Positions 12,783-20,243 of a stretch of DNA of 64,000 nucleotides are shown here, in pieces. Position 1 is the first letter of the stretch. Each line of letters opens with the position of its first letter. Origin of the DNA: Gillisella vitis. Lineage in GTDB: Bacteria; Pseudomonadota; Alphaproteobacteria; Rhizobiales; Rhizobiaceae. Position numbers and translations under genes: made by a program. The notes beneath the pieces were generated by a model. That model saw only the letters and a list, made by a program, of their open reading frames with translations, searched no databases and was not told the origin of the DNA. The stretch lies in the NCBI RefSeq assembly GCF_001541345.2, contig NZ_LMVL02000004.1:310001-374000 (forward strand), in the 5' to 3' direction.

Positions 12783-13832
12783 ATGAATGCGCCTAAGAAA
12801 TGGATCCAGAACGAAATTCAATCTCTCGATCCTGAGAAGGACTATGTGCGGATCTGGCGGCTGTCGAGCAGCTACGGCCTCAACGACTTTATGCAAAACT
12901 TCATCTACGCACTGACCTTTCCGAATTTCGTGGTGACGGAATGGGGTGCGGAAGTTGTCTGGCGCGACGATGGCGGCAAGGTGGTTGATCGTGCCACGAG
13001 TCGCGTTGAACAGACCAGCAGCGCCAACGCCTTGTGGTGGTTCTATGGACCCCATGATGAACGCACCAAGAAATCCGCCGAAGGCATTAACAACCTGCAT
13101 GCCTATTGGGCCAAGAAATATCCAGGTCGATTCTCCTATACTGAAGATTATATCTATACATGCGCCTTTACGGCCATAACCATGCACCGTCTCCGGTTGC
13201 GCATGGGGCTGCCGGGCATTTCGGAAAAGGAACAGATCGCCTCCCATCGGTTTTGGCTGGAAATGTCCAAGCTGTTCGTGGCCGAGAACAATCAGCCGCT
13301 GCATGGCTATCCCGAGGATTTTGCGGGCCTGATCAGCTATTGCGAAGCGATAGAAGAAATGGATAGGCCGAAGCACGAGCGCGGCAATCTCATCGCCACG
13401 GCGATTTATGAGCAATTCGTCTTCCGCTTTTTCCCCAAGGAATTGCATTGGCTCGGACACCAGCTGCTCCGCTCGATGTCGCTGCCCACAACCCTTGAAA
13501 CCATGCAGATCGAACCAGCCTATCCGATGGCGCAGGATGTTCTGCCCAAATTGATGGGCCTGATCTTCTGGTATCTGGAAACCCAGTTAGACGATCCGAC
13601 GGAAAGCTATATCGAATCACGCGACAAAATGAGCAAGGATGAAAAGGCGGACATCAAGGCCGGCATCCGAGCCCTTGATCAGGCGTTTCCGGAGCATTAC
13701 GTTTCGCTCTACAAGGACGATCCGAAATTTGCCGGATGTCCGTTCCATGCTGGCCTGCAGAAGTACCAGCCGCAAGGCGACGTTCCAAGCGAGATTGAGG
13801 CCATCGAAGCGCAAGCAGGCATACTTGGCTAA
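12783..13832 (+). CDS. Uncharacterised protein, possibly DUF2236/MpaB-like
   Basis: This 349-residue soluble protein has no signal peptide. I chose the ATG at 12783 because GGGAGGAG lies eight bases upstream; an in-frame start at 12759 lacks such a site. The central part (residues about 70-140) contains an Arg/Thr-containing stretch followed by a helix with INNLHAYWAKK and FSYTEDYIYT. This resembles the layout of the MpaB/latex-clearing oxygenase (DUF2236) family, where a helix histidine can ligate heme. The resemblance is from reading only and is tentative. If correct, the protein would be a cytoplasmic heme-dependent oxygenase-like enzyme of unknown substrate. It is a single gene with its own promoter. 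Confidence 0.5.
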   Translation: MNAPKKWIQNEIQSLDPEKDYVRIWRLSSSYGLNDFMQNFIYALTFPNFVVTEWGAEVVWRDDGGKVVDRATSRVEQTSSANALWWFYGPHDERTKKSAEGINNLHAYWAKKYPGRFSYTEDYIYTCAFTAITMHRLRLRMGLPGISEKEQIASHRFWLEMSKLFVAENNQPLHGYPEDFAGLISYCEAIEEMDRPKHERGNLIATAIYEQFVFRFFPKELHWLGHQLLRSMSLPTTLETMQIEPAYPMAQDVLPKLMGLIFWYLETQLDDPTESYIESRDKMSKDEKADIKAGIRALDQAFPEHYVSLYKDDPKFAGCPFHAGLQKYQPQGDVPSEIEAIEAQAGILG

Positions 13833-13873
13833 TCGCCGGTCTCACCAGACCTGAGCCAGACCTGAGAATGCCC

Positions 13874-13936
13874 CTACAGCGTCCTGCGCCATTATATGGC
13901 GCAGGACGCTGTAGCAGTTTATTTGCTGCATAATGG
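13874..13936 (+). repeat. Intergenic palindrome plus TTGCTGCATAA box, copy 1
   Basis: A perfect 18-bp stem (arms 13874-13891 and 13897-13914, starting CTACAGCGTCCTGC) with loop TTATA is followed by a TTTGCTGCATAA box at about 13922-13933. Related elements occur at 16.1, 44.5 and 62.4 kb. It lies between the convergent ends of the MpaB-like gene and hisN, so it may also act in transcription termination. Confidence 0.8.
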
Positions 13937-13962
13937 ACGATCCGCATGGACACCGGCGGCGA

Positions 13963-14736
13963 TCAACCCGCCAGAATTGCCAGTGCCTGCTGATGAACCG
14001 CGATGGAGCTTGCCGCGATGATCTTGCCACCGGCTTCCGGGCGGCCTCCGTCCCAGGTGGTGATCACCCCGCCCGCTTGTTCGATGATCGGGATCAGCGC
14101 GCCGACATCATAAGGCTTCAGCCCCGTTTCGATCACCAGATCGACAAAGCCTGCCGCCAGCAGCGCATAGGCATAGCAATCCACGCCATAGCGGGTCAGC
14201 CGCACCTTGGCCCGCACCGCATCGAAACGCGGGCGCTCGTCTTCCAGAAAAATATCCGGCGAGGTGGTGTAAAGCACCGCATCCGAGAGACTGGTGCAGA
14301 CCCGCGTTGCGATCTGCCGCTGGCCATCCGGCCCGCGGTACCAGGCTTTCTCCCCATCGGCAAAATAACGCTCGCCGGTAAAAGGCTGGTCCATCATGCC
14401 CATCACAGCATGACCGTTTTCCTGAAAACCAATCAGCGTTCCCCAGGTGGGCAGACCGGAAATAAACGCTCGCGTTCCGTCGATCGGATCGATCACCCAG
14501 ACACAATCGCGGCCAAGGCCGATATTGTCATGTTCCTCGCCCAAAATGCCGTGATCGGGGAACTTGGCCTCAATCAGCACGCGGATCGCAGTTTCCGCTG
14601 CCTTATCGCCTTCGGTAACGGGATCATAGCCGCCCGCATCCTTGTTGACGACATCGAGCATTGAGCGAAAGCGTGGCAGGGTCTCAGCCTTGGCGGCCTC
14701 GGCGAGGCTGTCGAAAAACGTCTTGTCGGGGCGCAT
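13963..14736 (-). CDS. hisN: Histidinol-phosphatase, inositol monophosphatase family
   Basis: This 257-residue Mg2+-dependent phosphatase probably converts L-histidinol phosphate to histidinol in histidine synthesis, the HisN route used by many actinobacteria and alphaproteobacteria. Metal-binding motifs are in place: Glu67-Glu68 in ILGEEHD, WVIDPIDGTRAF with Asp83 and Asp86, and the C-terminal PYDVGALIPIIEQAGG segment. Length fits the family. General inositol monophosphatases share these motifs, so inositol phosphatase activity is the main alternative. The local wording IDGTRAFISGLPTWGTLI favours the HisN subgroup. Its promoter region is shared, head to head, with the MmgR-like sRNA. Confidence 0.85.
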   Translation of the reverse strand: MRPDKTFFDSLAEAAKAETLPRFRSMLDVVNKDAGGYDPVTEGDKAAETAIRVLIEAKFPDHGILGEEHDNIGLGRDCVWVIDPIDGTRAFISGLPTWGTLIGFQENGHAVMGMMDQPFTGERYFADGEKAWYRGPDGQRQIATRVCTSLSDAVLYTTSPDIFLEDERPRFDAVRAKVRLTRYGVDCYAYALLAAGFVDLVIETGLKPYDVGALIPIIEQAGGVITTWDGGRPEAGGKIIAASSIAVHQQALAILAG

Positions 14737-14915
14737 GCGGCTTCCTCGGTAGGTGAATGTAGACGTGTCTTACGGCATAAAACGCCGGATCGGAATTCGC
14801 TCCAGCATAAATTTATCAAGACGACAGGCAGAGCGCCGAATTGCACGCCATTCGTGCATTTCCTTGATGCAAATGCTTAAAAAATAATCATGATTAAAAA
14901 AATGTCAAAATTGCC

Positions 14916-14943
14916 TTGACATTTGTGCAATGCAAAATATTAT
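14916..14943 (+). promoter_or_regulatory. Sigma-70 promoter of the MmgR-like sRNA
   Basis: TTGACA (14916-14921) and TATTAT (14938-14943) are separated by 16 bases in AT-rich DNA. The predicted transcription start is the A at about 14951. The box pair is close to consensus, pointing to strong transcription. Confidence 0.8.
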
Positions 14944-14950
14944 ACATCTT

Positions 14951-15025
14951 ACAGTCTTTCGACTGTAAATACCCTCCTTGGGTGTTTCCTCCCTAGACTT
15001 GCCGCGCCTCGAGCGCGGTTTTTTT
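14951..15025 (+). ncRNA. mmgR: Small RNA of the alpha-r8/MmgR family
   Basis: The region between promoter and terminator predicts a transcript of about 75 nt. It folds as stem 1 (ACAGTC/GACTGT, loop TTTC), stem 2 (ATACCC/GGGTGT), a single-stranded TTTCCTCCCT stretch, and a terminator stem CCGCGC/GCGCGG followed by eight Ts (15019-15026). The UUUCCUCCCU loop and the length of about 77 nt match what I recall for MmgR. MmgR is the Sinorhizobium meliloti sRNA that responds to nitrogen status and limits polyhydroxybutyrate accumulation. The C/U-rich loop is an anti-Shine-Dalgarno sequence suited to blocking ribosome binding on target mRNAs, probably with Hfq. Confidence 0.85.
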
Positions 15026-15087
15026 TGCCCTATCGCGCTTTGCATCGCAGGGCTTGAAAACCGATTTCCACTCTTCGGAACAATGCT

Positions 15088-15984
15088 CTATTCGGCAGCG
15101 AGCGCGCCATCGCCGAGGCCGGGCGTGGCAATGCCTTTGGAAAGCTCCGCCATCTGGCCGATGAACCGCGACAGCGTGGCTGCAAGCAAGGCGAAATCCG
15201 GTCGTTTTTCCAACGTGGCCTCATCAACATACAGCGCGCGGTTAATCTCGATCTGTAGAGCGTGCAGGCCCCTAGCGGGACGCCCGTAATGTTCGGTGAT
15301 GAAGCCACCGGCATAGGGCTTGTTGCGCACCGCCGTAAATCCGAAATCGCTGAGCACCTGCATGGCCGCATGGGTCAGTTCGGCCGAAGCACTGGTGCCA
15401 TATCGGTCGCCAATGATGAAATCAGGACGAATGGCGCTGCCGCTCAACCGGATATTGCCGGGCATCGAATGGCAATCGATCAGAATAGCCGCACCGAAAT
15501 GGGCATGGGTGCGGGCAATCAGCCGGCGCAGGCAGGCGTGATAGGGCTTGTAGATCGTCTCGATCCGGGCAATCCCCTCCTCCACGCTCAACCGCTCCCG
15601 GTAGATTTCCATATTTTCGGCCACAATCCGCGCAATTGTGCCGAGCCCTCCGGCAACGCGCACCGAATGGGCATTGACGTAAGGCGGCAGGGTGCCGGAA
15701 AACATCTTCGGATCGAGCTCATAAGGCTCGCGGTTGACATCGATATAGGCGCGTGGAAATTTCGCGTAGAGCAAGGGCGCCCCATGATCGGGTGCCGCCG
15801 CAAACAGCTCATCGACGAAGTGATCCTCCGAACGGCGGATGGAAAGCCTGTCCAGGCGCGAACGAGCGAGAAACTCCTGTGGATAATCTCTGCCGCTATG
15901 GGGGGAATTGTAAACAAAGGGAATGCTATGCTGTTCGGGTTCGCGCACGTCAAACAGCTCGAAATCGTCGCGTTCCGGCTGCAT
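15088..15984 (-). CDS. N-formylglutamate amidohydrolase family protein
   Basis: This 298-residue cytoplasmic zinc-dependent hydrolase belongs to the N-formylglutamate deformylase (FGase) family. Conserved features are VYNSPHSGRDYP near residues 24-35, a central metal-ligand motif ILIDCHSMPG, FPRAYIDVNREPYELD, and a late LQIEINRALY segment. The HutG-type members release formate from N-formylglutamate in histidine degradation. No hut genes are adjacent, and many rhizobial paralogues of this type are orphans, so the physiological substrate is unsure. It is convergent with the MmgR-like sRNA, whose terminator ends 62 bases away. It is divergent from cpdR across a region holding repeat copy 2. Confidence 0.88.
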   Translation of the reverse strand: MQPERDDFELFDVREPEQHSIPFVYNSPHSGRDYPQEFLARSRLDRLSIRRSEDHFVDELFAAAPDHGAPLLYAKFPRAYIDVNREPYELDPKMFSGTLPPYVNAHSVRVAGGLGTIARIVAENMEIYRERLSVEEGIARIETIYKPYHACLRRLIARTHAHFGAAILIDCHSMPGNIRLSGSAIRPDFIIGDRYGTSASAELTHAAMQVLSDFGFTAVRNKPYAGGFITEHYGRPARGLHALQIEINRALYVDEATLEKRPDFALLAATLSRFIGQMAELSKGIATPGLGDGALAAE

Positions 15985-16108
15985 CTCACCCCTTCTTTAC
16001 CAAATCAGCAATTCATAATGAAACATATGTTGCCAGTTGCCCACCGCGAAGTCCATACTGCATTAATCTTGAAGCCGAATACGGCATGGTAAGAGAATCA
16101 TGCAGCAC

Positions 16109-16177
16109 TTATGCAGCAATTATAATGCGCTACAGCGACCTGTCTGCGCCGCCAAAGACGCGGACAGGTCGCTGTAG
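16109..16177 (-). repeat. Intergenic palindrome plus TTGCTGCATAA box, copy 2 (inverted)
   Basis: On the minus strand a CTACAGCGACCTGTC palindrome (arms 16130-16144 and 16163-16177, extendable by four pairs with one wobble) is followed by TTGCTGCATAA (16109-16119). The order of parts is the same as in copies 1 and 3 but on the opposite strand. It lies in the gap between the divergent N-formylglutamate hydrolase gene and cpdR. Confidence 0.75.
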
Positions 16178-16283
16178 TGGCGAAAAATCACACCCGGCTT
16201 TCCCGTCTTCACCTGCTGTTTACACGGGCTGGAATATCTGGGAAAGCTTAACACCATGATCCCAGTTGAGTAACGGTCCAGCA

Positions 16284-16649
16284 ATGACTCAGAAAATACT
16301 TCTTGCCGAAGATGACAACGACATGCGCCGCTTCCTGGTGAAAGCCCTGGAAAAGGCCGGATACAAAGTATCCTCCTATGACAATGGCGCCAGCGCCTAT
16401 GACAGGCTTCGCGAAGAACCCTTCTCGCTGCTCCTGACCGACATCGTCATGCCGGAAATGGACGGTATCGAGCTGGCCCGCCGCGCCACCGAACTCGACC
16501 CGGACCTGAAGGTGATGTTCATCACCGGCTTTGCCGCCGTGGCGCTGAACGCCGATTCCAAGGCGCCCAAGGATGCCAAGGTCCTGTCCAAGCCCTTCCA
16601 TCTGCGCGACCTGGTAGACGAGGTCAACAAGCTGCTGACCGCCGCCTGA
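16284..16649 (+). CDS. cpdR: CpdR-type single-domain response regulator
   Basis: This 121-residue receiver-only protein has the phosphorylation site Asp53 (LLTDIVMPEMDG), the acidic pair Glu9/Asp10 with Asp11, and Lys103 (LSKPFHLRDL). Its sequence is characteristic of CpdR. In Caulobacter and Sinorhizobium unphosphorylated CpdR recruits ClpXP to the cell pole and primes degradation of cell-cycle substrates; the CckA-ChpT phosphorelay inactivates it. I start at the ATG at 16284 (MTQKILLAED); an upstream in-frame TTG at 16266 is less likely. It is monocistronic, with a stem-loop (GATCGTC/GACGATC) about 45 bases past the stop. Confidence 0.95.
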   Translation: MTQKILLAEDDNDMRRFLVKALEKAGYKVSSYDNGASAYDRLREEPFSLLLTDIVMPEMDGIELARRATELDPDLKVMFITGFAAVALNADSKAPKDAKVLSKPFHLRDLVDEVNKLLTAA

Positions 16650-16752
16650 GGCCGTCTGGTTCCAGCGACTGCGCCGCCCAGATTGGAACCGTCCGATCGT
16701 CCGCGATTTGCGACGATCATGCGTCGCATCGCAAGCGGCGCGGCAAACCATG

Positions 16753-16775
16753 CATGCGCCATATCCTGGCGCATG
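16753..16775. repeat. Stem-loop between cpdR and tRNA-Val
   Basis: Arms CATGCGCCA and TGGCGCATG form a 9-bp perfect stem with loop TATCC. There is no T-run. It is probably an intergenic palindrome or a weak terminator for cpdR. Confidence 0.5.
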
Positions 16776-16913
16776 GTAGATCACCACAGTGAAGCGCCTG
16801 CGCATAAACCCGGAAAAGACAGCAGATACAAAAGCTTGCCGAATTCTTGGTCCAAACCGCGTAATAGCTATTGACGGAAACGGCGGTTTCATGGTTTACC
16901 CCCGCCATCGGAT

Positions 16914-16988
<75 letters not shown>

Positions 16989-17168
16989 TCCGACTTTCTT
17001 CCCTTTTATAGCGTTGACAAGCCTAGTTCATATCAAGACCGTAGGCCGGTTCATCGTGGCCTACTGCCTCGCTCGCCATTGCCGCGCTGGTCTGTAAGAA
17101 CCGTTCCCGGGCATTTTTTTTGCCCTTTCCCTATTTTCTATACCGCATTGCACCCTAGATGGGTTTGG

Positions 17169-18311
17169 ATGCAGACTATTTTTGAAACATTGCAACATGC
17201 CATCGCATGGATGCCGGATTGGGCTGTTTCGCTTTGTGTCCTGCTTCTTGCTTTTCTGGCGGGCATGTTAATTCAGCGCTTCGGCTTCCGCATCCTGACA
17301 CGGCTGACGGAAAATCGGGATCTTTTCTGGCGCTCGCTGGTGCAACGCACCCGGCGGCCACTGCGGCTTGCAATTCTGACCTGTACGCTGTCGATCGGCG
17401 TCACTCTCGCACCTTTGAGCGATTCGGCAGCGACCATCGGACGACATGCCCTGTTGCTCTGCTTCGTCGTTGTTGTTGGATGGATGACCCGCACCGCCCT
17501 GCATATCTGGGTCACCGTCTATCTTCGCCGCTTCAAGCTTGATGCCGAAGACAATCTACTAGCCCGCAAGCACGTTACCCAATCCCGAATCATGGAAAGG
17601 GTGGCCGCCACCGGCATCGTCGCACTCACGGCGGCAGCTGTTCTGATGTCTTTTCCGGCGGTGCGCCAATATGGGGTCAGCCTGCTGGCCTCGGCGGGTG
17701 TCGCGGGTATCGTTCTCGGTCTCGCCTTGCAGCCGATGCTGAAAAATTTGTTTGCCGGGCTGCAATTGGCCATCACCCAGCCGATCCGCATCGATGATGC
17801 GCTGATTGTTGAAGGTGAGTTCGGTCATGTCGAGGAAATAACCGCCACCTATGTGGTGGTGAAGCTCTGGGATTGGCGAAGACTGGTCCTGCCGCTCAAT
17901 TATTTCATCGAAAAGCCTTTCCAGAACTGGACCCGCGAAGGTGCAGCGCTGATCGGCACGGTCATGCTCTACATGGATTATTCCGTTCCGGTCTCCACCC
18001 TGCGCCGAAAAACTGAGGATATCGTCAGGTCAGCACCGTTATGGGATGGAAATGTCTTCAACCTTGCCGTCACGGACCTGAAGGATCAGGTGATGGAAAT
18101 CCGGATTCTGGTGTCCGCCGCCAACGCCGGAAAGGCTTTCGATTTGCGCTGCTATGTGCGCGAAAAGCTGATGGACTTCATTCAGACAGATTATCCAGAC
18201 TCCTTGCCACGCCTGCGCATTCACCAGGAAAAGCCAGAGAGTTTAAAGGATGGGTCGTTCGCACCAATTCAGCCCGGCGCAACCGCTCGACCTGAGAAAA
18301 TCGACGCCTGA
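17169..18311 (+). CDS. MscS-family mechanosensitive channel-like membrane protein
   Basis: This roughly 380-residue inner-membrane protein starts at ATG 17169 (MQTIFETLQ). An upstream TTG at 17079 would add 30 residues that do not look like channel sequence. Four or five hydrophobic segments precede the pore-lining helix region, with small-residue packing in VSLLASAGVAGIVLGLALQP. That is followed by the beta-domain segment (RIDDALIVEGEFGHVEEI, LNYFIEKPFQNW) typical of MscS relatives. The role is probably osmotic-downshock relief or solute efflux. The C-terminal tail after about residue 355 is polar. A weak T-tailed stem-loop follows the gene. Confidence 0.9.
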   Translation: MQTIFETLQHAIAWMPDWAVSLCVLLLAFLAGMLIQRFGFRILTRLTENRDLFWRSLVQRTRRPLRLAILTCTLSIGVTLAPLSDSAATIGRHALLLCFVVVVGWMTRTALHIWVTVYLRRFKLDAEDNLLARKHVTQSRIMERVAATGIVALTAAAVLMSFPAVRQYGVSLLASAGVAGIVLGLALQPMLKNLFAGLQLAITQPIRIDDALIVEGEFGHVEEITATYVVVKLWDWRRLVLPLNYFIEKPFQNWTREGAALIGTVMLYMDYSVPVSTLRRKTEDIVRSAPLWDGNVFNLAVTDLKDQVMEIRILVSAANAGKAFDLRCYVREKLMDFIQTDYPDSLPRLRIHQEKPESLKDGSFAPIQPGATARPEKIDA

Positions 18312-18358
18312 CATCTGGGCGACCGATAGCAACGGGAATAACCGTTGTCGGCGATAAT

Positions 18359-18380
18359 GGGCCTTTCAGGCCGATTTTTT
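18359..18380 (+). terminator. Probable terminator after the MscS-like gene
   Basis: A short stem (GGCCT/AGGCC with loop TTC) is followed by six Ts. The stem is only five base pairs, so efficiency is uncertain. Confidence 0.5.
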
Positions 18381-18582
18381 ACCCTCTGCCTGATCGAGAT
18401 GGCAATCCTGGCCCGATTCGAGGAATTCTGCGCTCGTCGCCGACGAAGCGCTTGGATGTTTTGCAGAAAAATGCAACAACCCCTTCACGCCAGACCCGCT
18501 ATGAGGCCGGAGCGCTTTCATGCCTTTCGCCACCAGATCCTTCCGGATTGCGGCCGCGCGCTTTCTGCAGAAAGGACCGAGA

Positions 18583-20010
18583 ATGACCGATAAAATCGTC
18601 CCCGTCATCATGGCAGGCGGCAAAGGCACACGGTTGTGGCCACTATCGCGCGCCACCGCCGCCAAGCAGTTCCTGAAAGTGGTGGGCGAGGAAACGCTTT
18701 TTCAGTCCACATTGCAGCGCGTCAGCGATACCAGTCTCTATGAAGCGCCGTTGGTGGTGACCAATGAGGAGTTTCGCTTCCTGGTCGCCGAACAGGCCCG
18801 CGAACAGGGCGTGGCGCTGTCGGGCATCCTGCTGGAGCCGGTGGCACGCAACACGGCAGCCGCCATTGCTGTCGCCGCCCGCGTCGTCGCGGAACGGTTC
18901 GGGCCTGATGCGGCCCTGCTCGTGCTGGCGTCCGACCACGCCATCACCGTCGATGCCGTCTATCTCGCCTCGATCACGGCTGCGGCCACCGCCGCAAGAA
19001 GCGGCAAGCTCGTCACGTTCGGCATCACCCCGACAGAACCGGCCACCGGCTATGGCTATATCGAACTGGGAGCCGATCTCGGCAATGGCGCCCATGCCGT
19101 CAGCCGGTTTGTTGAAAAGCCGGATGCGCAAAAGGCGCAAGCGCTGATCGATGCCGGAAATTACTACTGGAACTCCGGCATGTTCCTGTTTTGCGCGACA
19201 GATATCATCGACGAACTGGAACGCTACGCGCCAGAGGTGATGGCAGCCGCGACAGAGGCCGTTGCCAAGGCCACCAAGGATATCGATTTCATCCGGCTCA
19301 GTACGGAAGCCTTTACCGCAGCCCCATCGATTTCCCTCGATTATGCGGTGATGGAAAAAACCGCCAATGCCGCTGTCGTCCCCTCCGCCATCCAATGGTC
19401 GGATCTCGGCAGTTGGGACGCCGTGTGGAAAATCGGCGAGCCCGATGCCGACGGCAATGTCGTCAAGGGCAATGCCACTGTGCATAACACCCGCAATTCA
19501 CTGGTTATCTCCCGCAACAGCCACATGGCCGTACAGGGCATGGACGGCGTGGCGGTGATTGCCAGCGAGGACGCGGTCTTCGTTGGTCGGTTGGACGAGG
19601 CCCAGGAAGTCGGCAATCTGGTCAAGCTTCTGGCCAGCGACAAGAAGACGGCGAGCCTCACCGAGACCCACCCGACCTCGCTGCGGCCCTGGGGCGGCTA
19701 TACCTCGATCCTCAACGGTGACCGGTTCCAGGTGAAGCGGCTGTTCGTCCACCCGGAGAAGAAACTGTCGCTGCAAAAGCACTTCCATCGGTCCGAACAT
19801 TGGATCTGCGTGCGCGGCACCGCGGAAGTGACGATCAACGACAAGGTGACGATGCTTTACGAAAACCAGTCGATCTATATTCCGCAAGGGGCGGTGCATC
19901 GGCTCGGCAATCCCGGCAAGATCATGCTGGAAATGATCGAAATCCAGACCGGTTCCTATCTGGGTGAGGACGACATCGTCCGGCTGATCGATGAGTTTGG
20001 GCGGACCTGA
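18583..20010 (+). CDS. manC: Mannose-1-phosphate guanylyltransferase / mannose-6-phosphate isomerase
   Basis: This 475-residue bifunctional type II enzyme (also called XanB, AlgA or NoeJ) forms GDP-mannose from mannose-1-phosphate and GTP. Its C-terminal cupin domain may also isomerise fructose-6-phosphate and mannose-6-phosphate. The nucleotidyltransferase signature AGGKGTRLWPLSR is at about 11-23, and the sugar-binding segment SRFVEKP follows. The isomerase domain begins at about residue 365 (RPWGGYTSI) with metal ligands in LQKHFHRSEHW. I start at MTDKIVPV (18583), where the conserved domain begins; an in-frame start at 18520 would add a Phe/Arg-rich leader with no family support. Products feed exopolysaccharide, O-antigen or nodulation-factor fucosylation. 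No polysaccharide genes are adjacent. Confidence 0.95.
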   Translation: MTDKIVPVIMAGGKGTRLWPLSRATAAKQFLKVVGEETLFQSTLQRVSDTSLYEAPLVVTNEEFRFLVAEQAREQGVALSGILLEPVARNTAAAIAVAARVVAERFGPDAALLVLASDHAITVDAVYLASITAAATAARSGKLVTFGITPTEPATGYGYIELGADLGNGAHAVSRFVEKPDAQKAQALIDAGNYYWNSGMFLFCATDIIDELERYAPEVMAAATEAVAKATKDIDFIRLSTEAFTAAPSISLDYAVMEKTANAAVVPSAIQWSDLGSWDAVWKIGEPDADGNVVKGNATVHNTRNSLVISRNSHMAVQGMDGVAVIASEDAVFVGRLDEAQEVGNLVKLLASDKKTASLTETHPTSLRPWGGYTSILNGDRFQVKRLFVHPEKKLSLQKHFHRSEHWICVRGTAEVTINDKVTMLYENQSIYIPQGAVHRLGNPGKIMLEMIEIQTGSYLGEDDIVRLIDEFGRT

Positions 20011-20019
20011 GGGTTTTAA

Positions 20020-20060
20020 CGTGGCTGGATGCTCAGCCTTGTACCGAGCATCCAGCCACG
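20020..20060 (+). terminator. Stem-loop after manC
   Basis: A perfect 14-bp stem (CGTGGCTGGATGCT and complement) with a 13-base loop begins nine bases past the manC stop. No T-run follows, so it may be a Rho-assisted end or a 3'-protecting structure. Confidence 0.5.
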
Positions 20061-20243
20061 ACAGAGCATTCGATGCCGCCTTGAGCAAAGGGGCCAACAA
20101 CCGTGGCTCGGGCGACGGTTTGTAGCCTCCCAAACCACTGCCCAACAAATTCCCAAGAAGCTGACTTGCTTTATTTCTGTGCATTGCACAAGATCAGGCA
20201 CAATCAGAATGGCATTAGGTCCGGATCACGGACGAGGGGTTTC

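Noticed and set aside
18345..18593. 82-codon frame upstream of manC
   Set aside because: Overlaps the manC start and the probable terminator of the MscS-like gene; no ribosome site or domain.
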